Part shown: in pieces, positions 51,930 through 61,454 of the stretch
How positions within the stretch are numbered: the first letter of the stretch is position 1
Layout: every line of letters starts with the position of its first letter
DNA from: Prado023 sp963700395
GTDB taxonomy: Bacteria; Actinomycetota; Actinomycetes; S36-B12; CAIYMF01
Assembly: GCA_963700395.1 (NCBI GenBank)
Contig: CAVOXI010000008.1
Span: 310,001-374,000, forward strand
Direction: 5' to 3'
Length of the DNA: 64,000 nucleotides
Position numbers and translations under genes: made by a program
The notes under the pieces: model-generated
Told to the model about the DNA's origin: nothing
The model's database searches: none
The model's input: only the letters and a program-made list of their open reading frames with translations

Positions 51930-52850
51930 TCAGTGCGCGGGCGCCCGCTCGATGTCGGGCTCGAGGTAGACCCACCTCGCGGTGGGGACCGCCTCGCGGA
52001 CACGCGCCTCCGCGTCGTCGATGATGACGGCCAGCTCGTGGGAGGGAAGGTCGCGGCTCACGCCGATCTTCACGGCCACCAGCAGCTCGTCCGGACCGGT
52101 GTGCAGCGTGCGCATGTGGATGATCGAGTCGACGCCTGCCGCCTGGCTGAGCGCAGCCCTGATGGCCGACTCCTGCTCGGGCAGCGCGGATTCACCGACC
52201 AGCAGCCCGGACACCTCGAAGGCGAGGAACACCGCGATGCACAGCAGCAAGGTGCCGATCGCCAGCGAGCCGACGCCGTCCCACCGGGCGTCGCCGGTGA
52301 CGACCGCCATCGTGATGCCGAACAGCGCCAGGACGAGGCCGAGCAGGGCGCCCAGGTCCTCGAGCAGGACGACGGGGAGCTCCGGCTGGCGGGTGTCCTG
52401 GATGTACTGGCGCAGGCTGCGGCTCCCACGGGACTTGTTCGCCTCGCGGAAGGCGGTCCGGAAGGACCACGACTCCAGGACGATCGCGATGAACAGGACC
52501 GTGTAGGCCACCCAGACCATGGTCAGTTCCTCGGGATGGCTGATCTTGTGCCACCCCTCGTACAGCGAGAACATCCCGCCGAGCATGAACAGGATGATGG
52601 CCACCACGAACGCGTAGACGTAGCGGCGGCGGCCGTACCCGAACTGGTGCTCGGCGTCGGGGGCCGCCAGCGAGCGCTTGCCGCCGATCAGCAGCAGGGC
52701 CTGGTTGCCCGTGTCGGCAACCGAGTGGATGGCCTCGGAGAGCATGGAGCTCGATCCGGTGATCGCGTAGGCACCGAACTTCGTGACCGCGATGCCGCCG
52801 TTGGCGATCATCGCGGCGATGACGGCCTTGGTCCCGCCCTCAGTGCTCAT
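51930..52850 (-). CDS. Cation diffusion facilitator family transporter
   Basis: This 306-residue transporter has six helices and a short C-terminal cytoplasmic domain. GSSSMLSEAIHSVADTGNQALL carries the HxxxD metal site of helix II (HSVAD), and a second acidic residue lies in LLEDLGALLGL of helix V. The C-terminal domain contains IIHMRTLHTGPDELLVAVKI. CDF proteins export zinc, iron or manganese by proton exchange, and the metal here is not predictable. ATG 52850 is the family start. Upstream genes on the strand are the Trm112-like peptide and manB. Confidence 0.92.
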   Translation of the reverse strand: MSTEGGTKAVIAAMIANGGIAVTKFGAYAITGSSSMLSEAIHSVADTGNQALLLIGGKRSLAAPDAEHQFGYGRRRYVYAFVVAIILFMLGGMFSLYEGWHKISHPEELTMVWVAYTVLFIAIVLESWSFRTAFREANKSRGSRSLRQYIQDTRQPELPVVLLEDLGALLGLVLALFGITMAVVTGDARWDGVGSLAIGTLLLCIAVFLAFEVSGLLVGESALPEQESAIRAALSQAAGVDSIIHMRTLHTGPDELLVAVKIGVSRDLPSHELAVIIDDAEARVREAVPTARWVYLEPDIERAPAH

Positions 52851-52869
52851 CGCGCGCCTTCCTGGGTCG

Positions 52870-53085
52870 TCACTGGTTGCCCAGGTCTGCCCCGACGCCC
52901 TGGGGCCCGGGGGTCGCCTCGTCGAGGAGCATGACGGGGATGTCATCGCGCACGGGGAAGCGTGTCGCGCAGCGCGTGCACACCAGGGCCGTCGCGGCCG
53001 CGAGGTCCGGCCCGTCGGGCTCCACGGGGGCGTGGTGCTCGCACGGGCAGGCCAGTATCTCCAGCAGGACGGGGTCGATGTTCAC
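52870..53085 (-). CDS. Trm112-like small zinc-ribbon protein
   Basis: This 71-residue peptide begins NIDPVLLEILACPCEHHAPV and continues with ALVCTRCATRFPVRDDIPVMLLDEA, the Trm112/YcaR pattern with cysteine pairs CPC and CTRC. Family members act as small partners of methyltransferases or have no known partner in bacteria. GTG 53085 overlaps the manB stop by GTGA, so the two are co-translated. This pairing is common in actinobacteria. Confidence 0.9.
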   Translation of the reverse strand: MNIDPVLLEILACPCEHHAPVEPDGPDLAAATALVCTRCATRFPVRDDIPVMLLDEATPGPQGVGADLGNQ

Positions 53086-54470
53086 GCCTGGCCCCCCTCG
53101 TCGCGGATCAACCCGAGGACCCTATCGCGCAGGGCGTCCAGGGCGGCCTCATCGGGCGCCTCGGCGTTCAGGCGCAGAAGCGGCTCGGTGTTGCTGGGGC
53201 GCACGTTGAACCACCAGTCCGCTCCGCTCACGGTCAACCCGTCGAGCTCGTCGAAGGTCACACCGGGCTCCGCCTCGAACGCGACACGCACCCGCTTCGT
53301 CGCGGCGCCGGCGTCGGAGACCACGGAGTTGATCTCCCCGCTGGCCACGTAGCGCTCGTAGGGCGCCAGCATCGACGACAGCGTTGTGCCCTGCGGCGAA
53401 CCACCGAGGGCCGCGATGGTGTGCAGCGCGGCCAGCATGCCGGAGTCGGCGTTCCAGAAGTCACGGAAGTAGAAGTGCCCCGAGTGCTCGCCACCGAAGA
53501 CGGCGCCCGTCTCGGCCATCCGCGCCTTGATGAACGAGTGGCCGACACGGGTGCGGACCGGGACGCCGCCGTTCTCCCGGATGACCTCGGGGACCGCGCG
53601 GGACGTGATCAGGTTGTGGATGACCGACGATCCGGGGTGCTTGGCCAGCTCCCGGGCCGCGACCAGCCCCGTGAGCGCGGACGGCGAGACCAGCTCGCCG
53701 CGCTCATCGACGAGGAAGCACCGGTCGGCGTCCCCGTCGAAGGCCAGGCCGAGGTCAGCGCCCTCGGCGAGGACCGCGGCCTGGAGGTCGCGCAGGTTCT
53801 CGGGCTCGATCGGGTTGGCCTCGTGGTTGGGGAACGTGCCGTCGAGCTCGAAGTACAGGGCCACGATGTCCAGGGCCGGCATGTCCAGCACCGCGGGTGC
53901 CGTGTGCCCGGCCATGCCGTTGCCCGCGTCCACCACGACCTTCAGGGGACGGATCTCCGAGAGGTCGACCAGCTCGTGGAGGAAGGCCGCGTAGTCGGCC
54001 AGCATGTCGCGATGGGTGATGGACCCGGCCGGGTCACCCGACTCCGGGACCGGCTCGCCGACCATGTCGCGGATCTGGGCCAGGCCCGAGTCCTGACCGA
54101 CAGGGGTGGCGCCGGCGCGGCACATCTTGATCCCGTTGTACCTGGCGGGGTTGTGGCTCGCGGTGAACATCGCACCGGGCAGCGCCAGCCGGCCCGCGGC
54201 GAAGTAGAGCTGGTCGGTGCTCGCGAGCCCGATGTCGACGACGTCGACGCCCTGGCCGGTGACACCGGCGCAGAAGGCGGCGACGAGCTCCGGCCCGGAG
54301 GGACGCATGTCGCGGCCGACCACCACCGCGCCCGGTCCCCCGGCGGACCTGGCGGCACCCACCACCTGGGCGAACGCAGCGCCCACCCGCTCGGCGAGCT
54401 CGGCATCGAGCTGGTCGGGGTAGACCCCGCGGACGTCGTAGGCCTTGATGATCTGGGAGAGGTCGCGCAC
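53082..54470 (-). CDS. manB: Phosphomannomutase / phosphoglucomutase
   Basis: This 462-residue alpha-D-phosphohexomutase makes mannose-1-phosphate for GDP-mannose. KAYDVRGVYPDQL opens it, the phosphoserine loop is MFTASHNPARYNGIKM (Ser105), the magnesium loop is LAFDGDADRCFLVD, the sugar loop is VFGGEHSGHFYFRDF and the phosphate loop is VRPSNTEPLLRLN. GTG 54470 is the family start. With manC at 61.6-62.7 kb and the membrane glycosyltransferase between, it points to mannosylated envelope glycans. Confidence 0.95.
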   Translation of the reverse strand: MRDLSQIIKAYDVRGVYPDQLDAELAERVGAAFAQVVGAARSAGGPGAVVVGRDMRPSGPELVAAFCAGVTGQGVDVVDIGLASTDQLYFAAGRLALPGAMFTASHNPARYNGIKMCRAGATPVGQDSGLAQIRDMVGEPVPESGDPAGSITHRDMLADYAAFLHELVDLSEIRPLKVVVDAGNGMAGHTAPAVLDMPALDIVALYFELDGTFPNHEANPIEPENLRDLQAAVLAEGADLGLAFDGDADRCFLVDERGELVSPSALTGLVAARELAKHPGSSVIHNLITSRAVPEVIRENGGVPVRTRVGHSFIKARMAETGAVFGGEHSGHFYFRDFWNADSGMLAALHTIAALGGSPQGTTLSSMLAPYERYVASGEINSVVSDAGAATKRVRVAFEAEPGVTFDELDGLTVSGADWWFNVRPSNTEPLLRLNAEAPDEAALDALRDRVLGLIRDEGGQA

Positions 54471-54591
54471 GCGGCCACACTAGCGGTCCGCCCGTCCCGA
54501 GGCGCCCAGGTGGGGCAGACCCCGGCAGCGGTTGCACCAGGACGGTTGCTCCGTCCGGTTGCTCAGCCCTGCGGCACGATCGCGCTGCTGC

Positions 54592-54963
54592 CTACGGCAT
54601 CGCTGCTGCGTCGTCGATGATGTCGACGGAGCGCAGCACGCGCAGGTGGCCGCGGCGGCCGACCTCGACCATGTTCGACACCTCGACGTGCGGGCGCGCG
54701 GCCTCACGCACGGCGTTGGCCAGGGCCTCGAGGTCGTCGCTGCTGGGACGCAGCGCGTCGGGGTCGGGCTCCAGCCGGACGACCTCCCACCCACGGGGGA
54801 CGGTCATCCGCTCGCTGTGGATCTGGCAGAGGTCGTAGCAGTGCGGCTCGGCGTAGGTGGCAAGCGGCCCGAGGACAGCTGTGGAGTCCGCGTACACATA
54901 GGTCAGCGTCGAGACGGCCGGCCGCGCACAGGACGGCTTCGAGCAACGACGAACTGGGCTCAC
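54592..54963 (-). CDS. DUF3499 family protein
   Basis: This 123-residue protein starts SPVRRCSKPSCARPAVSTLTY and contains HCYDLCQIHSERMTVPRGWEVVRL, seen in parts. The four cysteines and the histidine pattern suggest a zinc-binding fold. DUF3499 is nearly restricted to actinobacteria and is of unknown function. In many genomes a metallopeptidase gene lies next to it, and none is present here. GTG 54963 is the only start that includes the first CxxxxC pair. Confidence 0.9.
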   Translation of the reverse strand: MSPVRRCSKPSCARPAVSTLTYVYADSTAVLGPLATYAEPHCYDLCQIHSERMTVPRGWEVVRLEPDPDALRPSSDDLEALANAVREAARPHVEVSNMVEVGRRGHLRVLRSVDIIDDAAAMP

Positions 54964-55087
54964 AGGGGCAACCTACTCCGCAGGGCTGACATCGGCGACA
55001 CCCTGCGCCGAACAGGGCCGTGTCGCAGGCGGATCCCAGCCGATCGCCGCCGGGTCGCGGGACCCCCGGGTCGCGCACTCCAGATGG

Positions 55088-56644
55088 TCAGTCCCCCGGC
55101 GCGAGGATCCCCAGGTCCTCTCGGACGGAGACGGCGGTCACCGACGACGCGACCGGCCACCACGGGTACCCCGTGGCCAGGGGCAGCCGAGCATCGAGGG
55201 CCACATGGGACACGGCCGCGGGGCCGGACCCGGGGTCCGAGCGCCAGCTGAGGGTCGTGAGGCCGGCGTCGGCCGCCGCGCCACCACCCGGGACGACGAT
55301 CGACCGCTGGGCACCGGCCGGAACGGTCACGGGGAGGGTCTGGGTGCCTGCCGGCTGCCCCGGGAGCACGACCTCCGGCCCGACCCCACCGGCGGCTCCC
55401 GAATCGGCACCGGCGCCGTCCTGGACCGCGGCCTGCTCGCCGGACAGCGCCACCACGTCGTCGGACAGCGTGGTGAGGACGGTCAGCGTCCCCCGGACGT
55501 CCGTGTCCGGCGCTGCGACCGTCACCGTCGTGGTCAGCCCGGGACCCGTGGGCACCGCCCCGGCACCGCCGAGGGGATCCGGGTCGCGTATGAGCGGCAC
55601 CGCCGAGAGCCACACGACATCGCGCCGGGCACGCCCCCACGCCGCCCGGGCGCCGCCGGTGACCGGGACGTCGGAGGTCAGGTCCAGCGTCCCCGCGCGT
55701 CCCTCGAGCACGCGAGTCAGGTCCACCTGGATGATCGCCCCCGCCGGGACCGCGACGGAGGCCAGGCCCTCGATCACGGCGGGTCCGGTCGCGGTGAGCA
55801 ACCGCGGCGTGACGGTCGCGAACTGCGTGCCCGGGTTCACGAGGACCAGGTCGCGGTCACCGTCCCCCTCGGGGATCCCCGCGATCACCAGGCGCGTGGC
55901 CGGGGCCTGGGCCGGTGGGATGAAGTCGACACCGCGGGGGCGCTCCTCGCTGGGCACGGCGACGTCGCGCAGGGCGGCAGCGATCCGCCCGCTCGTGGCG
56001 CGGACCTCGATGGCGAGCAGCTCCTCATCCGGGGCCAGCGCATCAAGGCGCAGCCGCACGCTCGAGCTGGGACCCAGGTCGATCCCCTTGCCCGCCAGCG
56101 CCTGCACGGGACCGGCCCCCGAGAACAGGCTGATGTCGAAGCGGGCCGGCTCGTCGGCCGCGTTGCTCACGAGCAGGGCGGCCCCACGGCCGAGCTGGGA
56201 TCCCGCTCCGACGAACCACCACTGGGGCCGCGGGGGGGCGCATGCGGCCGAGGAAAGGCCCTCGCTGGTGCCCTCCAGCTGCCGCGCGAGGACCCCGGCG
56301 AACGCCGAGGGCGCCCACGACCCGTCGGCCTGCATCAGGATCGAGGACTGCGAGCGCCGCACGGAGCGCAGGGCGACCGGCTCGCCCGGACCGGCCAGCC
56401 GGACGAGGTCACTCGCGCCCGTGATGGGCCTCAGGACCGCGGACCCGGATTCGTCGGCGGGACCTGCGACCACGGCACCCAGCACGTTGATCGCGTTGCC
56501 CGCAGCCGTCATCTCCGGGCATACCAGCACCGAGCTGGTCACCTCGCGGAACGCAGCCTGGTCAGGCTCGGGGCCGACGCGTGGGGCCAGCGCCGCTGCG
56601 ACCAGTCCCGCAGCGACGAGGACGCCGAGCACGATGCGCCTCAT
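55088..56644 (-). CDS. DUF5719 family secreted protein
   Basis: This 518-residue protein has an N-terminal membrane or signal segment (RRIVLGVLVAAGLVAAALA) and a beta-rich extracytoplasmic body with repeats such as LLVSNAADEPARFDISLFSG and LVLVNPGTQFATVTPRLL. Its position right after the large glycosyltransferase, with overlapping ATGA, is the usual one for DUF5719. The two are probably a functional pair in cell-envelope glycosylation, but no activity is known. The sequence up to 57142 in the same frame is antisense or out of frame to the glycosyltransferase and is not part of it. Confidence 0.88.
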   Translation of the reverse strand: MRRIVLGVLVAAGLVAAALAPRVGPEPDQAAFREVTSSVLVCPEMTAAGNAINVLGAVVAGPADESGSAVLRPITGASDLVRLAGPGEPVALRSVRRSQSSILMQADGSWAPSAFAGVLARQLEGTSEGLSSAACAPPRPQWWFVGAGSQLGRGAALLVSNAADEPARFDISLFSGAGPVQALAGKGIDLGPSSSVRLRLDALAPDEELLAIEVRATSGRIAAALRDVAVPSEERPRGVDFIPPAQAPATRLVIAGIPEGDGDRDLVLVNPGTQFATVTPRLLTATGPAVIEGLASVAVPAGAIIQVDLTRVLEGRAGTLDLTSDVPVTGGARAAWGRARRDVVWLSAVPLIRDPDPLGGAGAVPTGPGLTTTVTVAAPDTDVRGTLTVLTTLSDDVVALSGEQAAVQDGAGADSGAAGGVGPEVVLPGQPAGTQTLPVTVPAGAQRSIVVPGGGAAADAGLTTLSWRSDPGSGPAAVSHVALDARLPLATGYPWWPVASSVTAVSVREDLGILAPGD

Positions 56645-59600
56645 GCCCCGGCCCCCCGGTCCGTGAGGAGGGCAGGGTCCCCGCCCGGGGCGTGCGCCGA
56701 GTCGGCCGTCGCGCCCTCGTGCGCCGCCTCGGCGTCGTCCGCAGCCGGGGCGGCGTCCGCATCCGGGTCGAGCGTCCGGCGCTTCGGCAGCGACACGACC
56801 ATCAGGGCCAGGAGAAGGCCCAACTGCGCCAGTGCCGCCATGGGCCACCAGCTCCGGTGCCGGACCTGGAGCGGGCCGGGGGTGCTGACGGTCGTCCAGA
56901 GCATCCCCCGGGCATCCGGCAGGAGCGCCAATGACGCGCCTGCCAGTGAGCCCTGCCATCCCGGGTCCGCCTGCTCGGCGACGACGAGCTGACGGGGCAG
57001 CGGGGTGAGCGGGTGCAGCACGACGTCGATCGTCGTCGGGGAGGTCAGCACGGGGACCTCCAGCGGCCCGATGCCCGCGGCGTCCCCGGCGACCGTCGTG
57101 GCTCCCAGCTCGGCGCGGGTGGGGTCGCCGGCCACGAGCCACAGCGACTCGTCAGGGGAGCGCGCCAGCTGGCGCAGGCCGATGGTGGCGTCCAGCTCGG
57201 TGACCACCGGGTCCTCGGGCGGCCCGTCGAAGACGACGAAGCGGATCGCGCGACCTCCGAGCGCCTGCTCCACCTCCCCGCTCGCACCGGAGACGAGGCC
57301 CGCGACCGCATCGTCGAAGCCGGGGTCCACGGCCGCGCCGGCCAGGGCATCGGCGTCCCCGAGGAGGGCCTGCGGCCTGCCCGCGACCGCGTACCGCAGC
57401 TGGCCCTCGGCGCGCGCCAGCACGAGGGACCGCGGTCGTGCCGAGGAGTCGGCATCGAGGCTCACGACCGGGGGGATGCCCGTCAGCGAGGTCACGGACA
57501 TGTCGCGCGGAGCCACCCACCACCCCACTGCGAGCACCCCGATGGACACGAACCACAGGACGGACAGGGCGCTGGCCCCCGCTCCGGGTCCGTCGGCCAC
57601 ACGTGCGACGAGCAGGACGAGCACCGCGCCAGCCATGAGCACGAACACCCCGGGCCAGAGCATCCCCACCCCCAGCGCGGGCCACTGCTGCCTGGCGAGC
57701 GGATCCAGCCAGGCGGCGGCGGCCAGCAGCCCGAGGGCGGTCGCCAGGGGGATCAGCGAGCGGGTCGAGAACCTGGAGAGCACGACCGCGAGGACCGCGA
57801 CGAGCAGCAGGGGGAGCCCCGCCCAGGCGACGGAGCTGGGGCCACCCGGCGCCAGTCCCCAGATCCACGGCTGCGGCGTGCCCAGGCTGGGGTCGTTCAC
57901 GCCGAGCTCGCTGAGCGCCAGCCACGGAGCCCGGACCACGCGGGGGATCCACAGCGCGAGGAACAGGCCTGCGACCCCCAGGATGATCAGCCCGGGTCGC
58001 ACGGCCCACCGGGCCAGCCGCAGCCCGATCCACCCGAGGACCGCGCCGAGCGTCACAACGAGGTAGACCGACGGGGCGAACGCCACGACGACCCCCACCA
58101 TCGTCCCCGCGGCGAGCGCCGGCCGGATGCCCGGAGCCCCGATGCGCGCGCGGCCGAACGCCCTGGCGATGAGCCTGGTCGTGGGCGGACCCAGGAGGAG
58201 CACGGCAAGCGTCGAGATCCGCCCGCCGCCCATCGCCGCCACACCTGCGGGGAGCATCGCGTACGCCAGTGCCATCGGGATCCGGCGACGTCCCACCTGG
58301 CCCCGGCCCAGGCTCACGTAGCAGCTCAGGAATGCCAGCGGGACGGCCAGTCCGAACGCCACCCGGAGCAGGACATCGACCGAGCCGAGCAGGGGCACGC
58401 TGCCGAACGCGAGCAGGGGCAGGTAGGCAGGCATCGGCAGGGCGCTGCCGAACCGCGCGGGGTGCCAGCTGTCGAGGTAGTCGCGGGTCAGCTCCATGGC
58501 GCCGGGGGCCGGGAGCAGCCCACCTCCGCGCAGCGTCCCCGATCCCAGGAGCTGGCCGGGATCGCGCACGAGCGCCGCCATCGCCAGCACCCCCGCGATG
58601 GCCAACGGGTACCAGATGCGCCGTGGGGGCGGCCACCAGGCGCGCGAGGATCCCTGGCGCGACACGACTGCCCAGGTGTCCAGCGAGTGCGCCAGGGACG
58701 CGCCCCGGCCGGCGCGGACGTGGGCCGGCCGGGCCAGGTCCCTGACGGGGGGCCGCCGCAGGCCCCGCCTGGCCCGGTGGATCCGTCGGGGGTGGCCCAG
58801 GACCCACCACGCCCCGGCCAGCTCCGCTGTCGCCTCCTCGGGCTCCCGCGTGACAAGCAGGGCGATCACCCGGATCGCCGTCGACAGCCACGCGCGGATG
58901 TAGCGCCAGGGAAGGGCCCGGGCGGGGGCCTGGCTCAGCTCGAGGATGAGCTGCCCGCCGCGCGCCGAGCGGCGGGGGTGCCGAGCACCCGGGCTGGGCC
59001 GAACCCCACGGTGGCCTGCCTGCCGATGGGCCAGGACCGCGGCGGGGATGAACATGACCTCGCCACCGCTGCCCCACACCCGCCGGCACAGGTCCGCCGG
59101 GCCGGCCCAGTCGCCGACCTGCGGGTCCATCCCGTCGAGCAGGTGCCACGCATCGGCCCGCACCAGCATCCCGGCGGAGTCCCCGGCGTGGACGGGGCGG
59201 TCCACGTCGTACTGTCCCTGGTCGCGCTCGGTGGGCTCCAGGGGGTCGACGACGGGGGTGCCCGGGGCCCACCTGGAGCCCACACCGACCAGCCTGGCCG
59301 GATCCGACCACGACACCGTCTTGGGGACGAGCACGGCCGCTGCGGGGTTCCGGTCAGCCCCTCGGAGCAGGGCGTCCAAGCAGGATGGCTCCGGGGCGGA
59401 GTCGTCGTGGACGATCCAGTACCAGCTCACGGTGCCGTCCGGCGGCGCGGTGGCGTCCGGCGGGGCGGTGGCGGTGGCGGCGGTCCCGGTGGCGGCGGCG
59501 ACGCCAGTCGCGAGGGCCCGCGCCAGTCCGCGCTCCGGGCTGGTCACGAGGATCTCGGTGCCCCGCTGCAGGAGCGCTCCACTGCCGTCGTGGGACCCGG

Positions 59601-59823
59601 CATCGACTCCGATCACGGTGTCGGCGGGCCGGTCCTGGTCAGCGACTCCCGCCAGGGTGCGCGGCAGCCACTGGGCGCCGTCGCGGCTGACGACCAGCGC
59701 CGTCACATGGTGGGTCCGGGCAACCGCCCCGTCGTCCCTGGGGGGCAGGAACCGGTCCAGGGCGTCATCGGCGCGGGCGTCGATGTCCTCGACGGAATCC
59801 GCCCCACCCTCACTGGTCCCCAC
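56641..59823 (-). CDS. Very large membrane glycosyltransferase (GT2-type head)
   Basis: The protein has 1060 residues. The head (about 35-330) is a GT2 domain: VTALVVSRDGAQWLPRTLAGV, a DxD-like VIGVDAGSHDGSGA, WYWIVHDDSAPEPSCLDAL and the acceptor motif MDPQVGDWAGPADLCRRVW. It is followed by at least 12 membrane helices (about 380-840), an extracytoplasmic region (about 850-1000) and a last helix near 1005. The layout matches actinobacterial envelope glycosyltransferases adjoining whiB2. GTG 59823 is the start. It is co-translated with DUF5719 and probably adds sugars to a lipid- or peptidoglycan-linked polymer. Confidence 0.9.
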   Translation of the reverse strand: MGTSEGGADSVEDIDARADDALDRFLPPRDDGAVARTHHVTALVVSRDGAQWLPRTLAGVADQDRPADTVIGVDAGSHDGSGALLQRGTEILVTSPERGLARALATGVAAATGTAATATAPPDATAPPDGTVSWYWIVHDDSAPEPSCLDALLRGADRNPAAAVLVPKTVSWSDPARLVGVGSRWAPGTPVVDPLEPTERDQGQYDVDRPVHAGDSAGMLVRADAWHLLDGMDPQVGDWAGPADLCRRVWGSGGEVMFIPAAVLAHRQAGHRGVRPSPGARHPRRSARGGQLILELSQAPARALPWRYIRAWLSTAIRVIALLVTREPEEATAELAGAWWVLGHPRRIHRARRGLRRPPVRDLARPAHVRAGRGASLAHSLDTWAVVSRQGSSRAWWPPPRRIWYPLAIAGVLAMAALVRDPGQLLGSGTLRGGGLLPAPGAMELTRDYLDSWHPARFGSALPMPAYLPLLAFGSVPLLGSVDVLLRVAFGLAVPLAFLSCYVSLGRGQVGRRRIPMALAYAMLPAGVAAMGGGRISTLAVLLLGPPTTRLIARAFGRARIGAPGIRPALAAGTMVGVVVAFAPSVYLVVTLGAVLGWIGLRLARWAVRPGLIILGVAGLFLALWIPRVVRAPWLALSELGVNDPSLGTPQPWIWGLAPGGPSSVAWAGLPLLLVAVLAVVLSRFSTRSLIPLATALGLLAAAAWLDPLARQQWPALGVGMLWPGVFVLMAGAVLVLLVARVADGPGAGASALSVLWFVSIGVLAVGWWVAPRDMSVTSLTGIPPVVSLDADSSARPRSLVLARAEGQLRYAVAGRPQALLGDADALAGAAVDPGFDDAVAGLVSGASGEVEQALGGRAIRFVVFDGPPEDPVVTELDATIGLRQLARSPDESLWLVAGDPTRAELGATTVAGDAAGIGPLEVPVLTSPTTIDVVLHPLTPLPRQLVVAEQADPGWQGSLAGASLALLPDARGMLWTTVSTPGPLQVRHRSWWPMAALAQLGLLLALMVVSLPKRRTLDPDADAAPAADDAEAAHEGATADSAHAPGGDPALLTDRGAGA

Positions 59824-59872
59824 GAGGCGCCACGCTAGCGCCCCGGGGACCCGCTGACGGGCAGCCCGCGGA

Positions 59873-60130
59873 TCAGACGGCGAGCTTCTTCAGGCGCCGG
59901 CGCTCGCGCTCGGACAGCCCACCCCAGATCCCGAACCGCTCGTCGTTGGCCAGGGCGTACTCCAGGCACTCGACCCGCACCTCGCACGACCCGCAGACCC
60001 GCTTGGCCTCGCGGGTGCTGCCGCCCTTCTCCGGGAAGAAGGCCTCAGGATCCGTCTGGGCGCACAGGGCCTGCTCCTGCCAGGATGCCTCTTCGATCTC
60101 CAGCAGGGGGATGACCTCAGCCTCGAACAT
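59873..60130 (-). CDS. whiB2: WhiB2-type Fe-S transcriptional regulator
   Basis: This 85-residue Wbl protein has four cysteines (Cys23, Cys46, Cys49, Cys55; CxxC in VCGSCEVRVEC) that bind a 4Fe-4S cluster. The family turn GIWGGLSERERRR lies near the C-terminus, with a basic tail RLKKLAV. The order with manC, manB and the glycosyltransferase identifies the WhiB2 (WhmD) type that controls septation. ATG 60130 follows GAGGAGGAACG. A longer frame to 60178 is not supported. The promoter lies at 60198-60226. Confidence 0.95.
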   Translation of the reverse strand: MFEAEVIPLLEIEEASWQEQALCAQTDPEAFFPEKGGSTREAKRVCGSCEVRVECLEYALANDERFGIWGGLSERERRRLKKLAV

Positions 60131-60457
60131 CGTTCCTCCTCGACCCAGTGTGACCTGCGAGGCCCGACCGCCGCGCACTGTGAATCACATGGGTGAAATT
60201 ACACGCATGTATACCCGGCGAGTCAAGGCAGGCAGCCAAACTTTTCTGATAAGCGTCAACCTGTCACCAAGTTCGTCACTCAATGCGATCAGCGATGTCC
60301 GAGGTGCGGCATTTCGGCCGTTCTGCGCCCCAGTCGGGGGGTGGCACGATGTCCTCGTGGGATCGGCGAGCTCAGCGGCATCCTGCGGCAGGACATGCAC
60401 GCGGCCGCCCTGGCATGGGGGCCGGATGGGGCCGTCGCCGTGCAGTGAGCCCCACCC
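60131..60457. other. whiB2 / AlkA-like gene intergenic region
   Basis: About 327 nt, divergent. The AT-richer part (60180-60300) holds the whiB2 promoter and probably other sites. No convincing gene is visible in this spacer. The segment 60340-60457 is GC-rich and probably contains the promoter or leader of the glycosylase gene, but I could not point to hexamers. Confidence 0.5.
60198..60226 (-). promoter_or_regulatory. whiB2 promoter (TTGACT-N17-TGTAAT)
   Basis: On the minus strand TTGACT (60226-60221) is followed after exactly 17 nt by TGTAAT (60203-60198). It is a near-consensus sigma-70-type promoter with its -10 about 68 nt upstream of the whiB2 start. A GTATAC palindrome lies in the spacer. 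Confidence 0.75.
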
Positions 60458-61393
60458 GTGACTGCCTCCCCCCTGGAGCGCAGGTGGACGCCCGACTGGC
60501 CGATCGACCTCACGACCACCCTCGGGGTGCTCAGCCACGGCCGCGGCGACCCCACCATCCGGATCCTCAGGGGCCAGGTGTGGCGGGCGACCCGCACCCC
60601 GATGGGTCCGGCGACCGTGCACTGCGCACGTCTGGGCAGCGAGGTTCTCGCCCGCGCGTGGGGCCCCGGCGCGGAGCACGAGCTGGAGCTCCTTCCTGAG
60701 GTGCTGGGCGCAGGCGACGACCCGGCGGGCTTCCCGGCGCAGGCGCATCCGGTGATGGCTGCAGCGTCCCGACGGTTCGGCCCGGGCTGGCGGGTGCTGC
60801 GCACAGGACGTGTCCTCGAGGCCCTGGTGCCGGCGGTCCTCGAGCAGCGCGTGACGGGCAAGGAGGCGAGCCGGGCGTGGGCCGATCTCGTCCGCCGGTT
60901 CGGCGAGCCGGCCCCGGGGCCCGGGGCGGGCACCGACGCCCCGCGCCTCGTGGTGCCCCCCGATGGCGCGGGGTGGGCGAGGATCCCGAGCTGGGCGTGG
61001 CACCGGGCAGGCGTCGACCCCGGACGCGCGCGCACGATCGTCGAGTCCGCCCGCCGCGCGGAGTCCCTGGAGCGCCTGTCCGACCGCACTCCCGACGAGG
61101 CCGCTGAGTCGCTGCGCTCACTTCCCGGCATCGGGGTCTGGACCTCCGCACAGGTCGGCGTCCGGGCGTGGGGGGATCGCGATGCCGTCGCGTTCGGCGA
61201 CTTCCACCTCGCGAAGGCGGTGGTGCACGCCCTCACCGGGGCAACGGACGGCGACGACGACCAGATGGCCGAGGTGCTCACGCCGTGGGCGGGCCAACGC
61301 GCCCGCGCGGTCATGATGCTGCAGCTGCACAAGGGCCCCACCGCCCCCCGCCGGGGACCGCGGGCAACGATCACCGACCACCGCGGCTGGTGA
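60458..61393 (+). CDS. AlkA-like DNA-3-methyladenine glycosylase (HhH-GPD)
   Basis: This 311-residue base-excision glycosylase carries the helix-hairpin-helix SLRSLPGIGVWTSAQVGVRAWGD, seen in parts, and the following catalytic-aspartate segment AVAFGDFHLAKAV. It has no C-terminal Fe-S cysteines, as expected of the AlkA type. GTG 60458 follows a weak Shine-Dalgarno. The N-terminal 90 residues form a beta domain like that of AlkA. A degenerate 16-bp repeat array begins at its last codons. Confidence 0.88.
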   Translation: MTASPLERRWTPDWPIDLTTTLGVLSHGRGDPTIRILRGQVWRATRTPMGPATVHCARLGSEVLARAWGPGAEHELELLPEVLGAGDDPAGFPAQAHPVMAAASRRFGPGWRVLRTGRVLEALVPAVLEQRVTGKEASRAWADLVRRFGEPAPGPGAGTDAPRLVVPPDGAGWARIPSWAWHRAGVDPGRARTIVESARRAESLERLSDRTPDEAAESLRSLPGIGVWTSAQVGVRAWGDRDAVAFGDFHLAKAVVHALTGATDGDDDQMAEVLTPWAGQRARAVMMLQLHKGPTAPRRGPRATITDHRGW

Positions 61394-61454
61394 GCAGCGC
61401 GGCAGGATGAGCAGCCGCGGCTGGTGAGCTCCGCGGCTGGTGAGCTCCGCGGCT
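61381..61454. repeat. 16-bp repeat array copying the 3' end of the AlkA-like gene
   Basis: CCGCGGCTGGTGAGC(T/A) at 61381-61396 contains the last three codons and stop of the gene. Exact copies occur at 61415-61430 and 61431-61446, a partial copy follows, and a degenerate copy lies between the first and second. Four to five units in 74 bp indicate local slippage. Each copy also carries a TGA. Confidence 0.9.

Noticed and set aside
57013..59838. Plus-strand frame of 941 codons opposite the large glycosyltransferase
   Set aside because: The translation is Arg/Gly/Gln-biased and has no domain. The minus strand has a GT2 domain and clear membrane helices.
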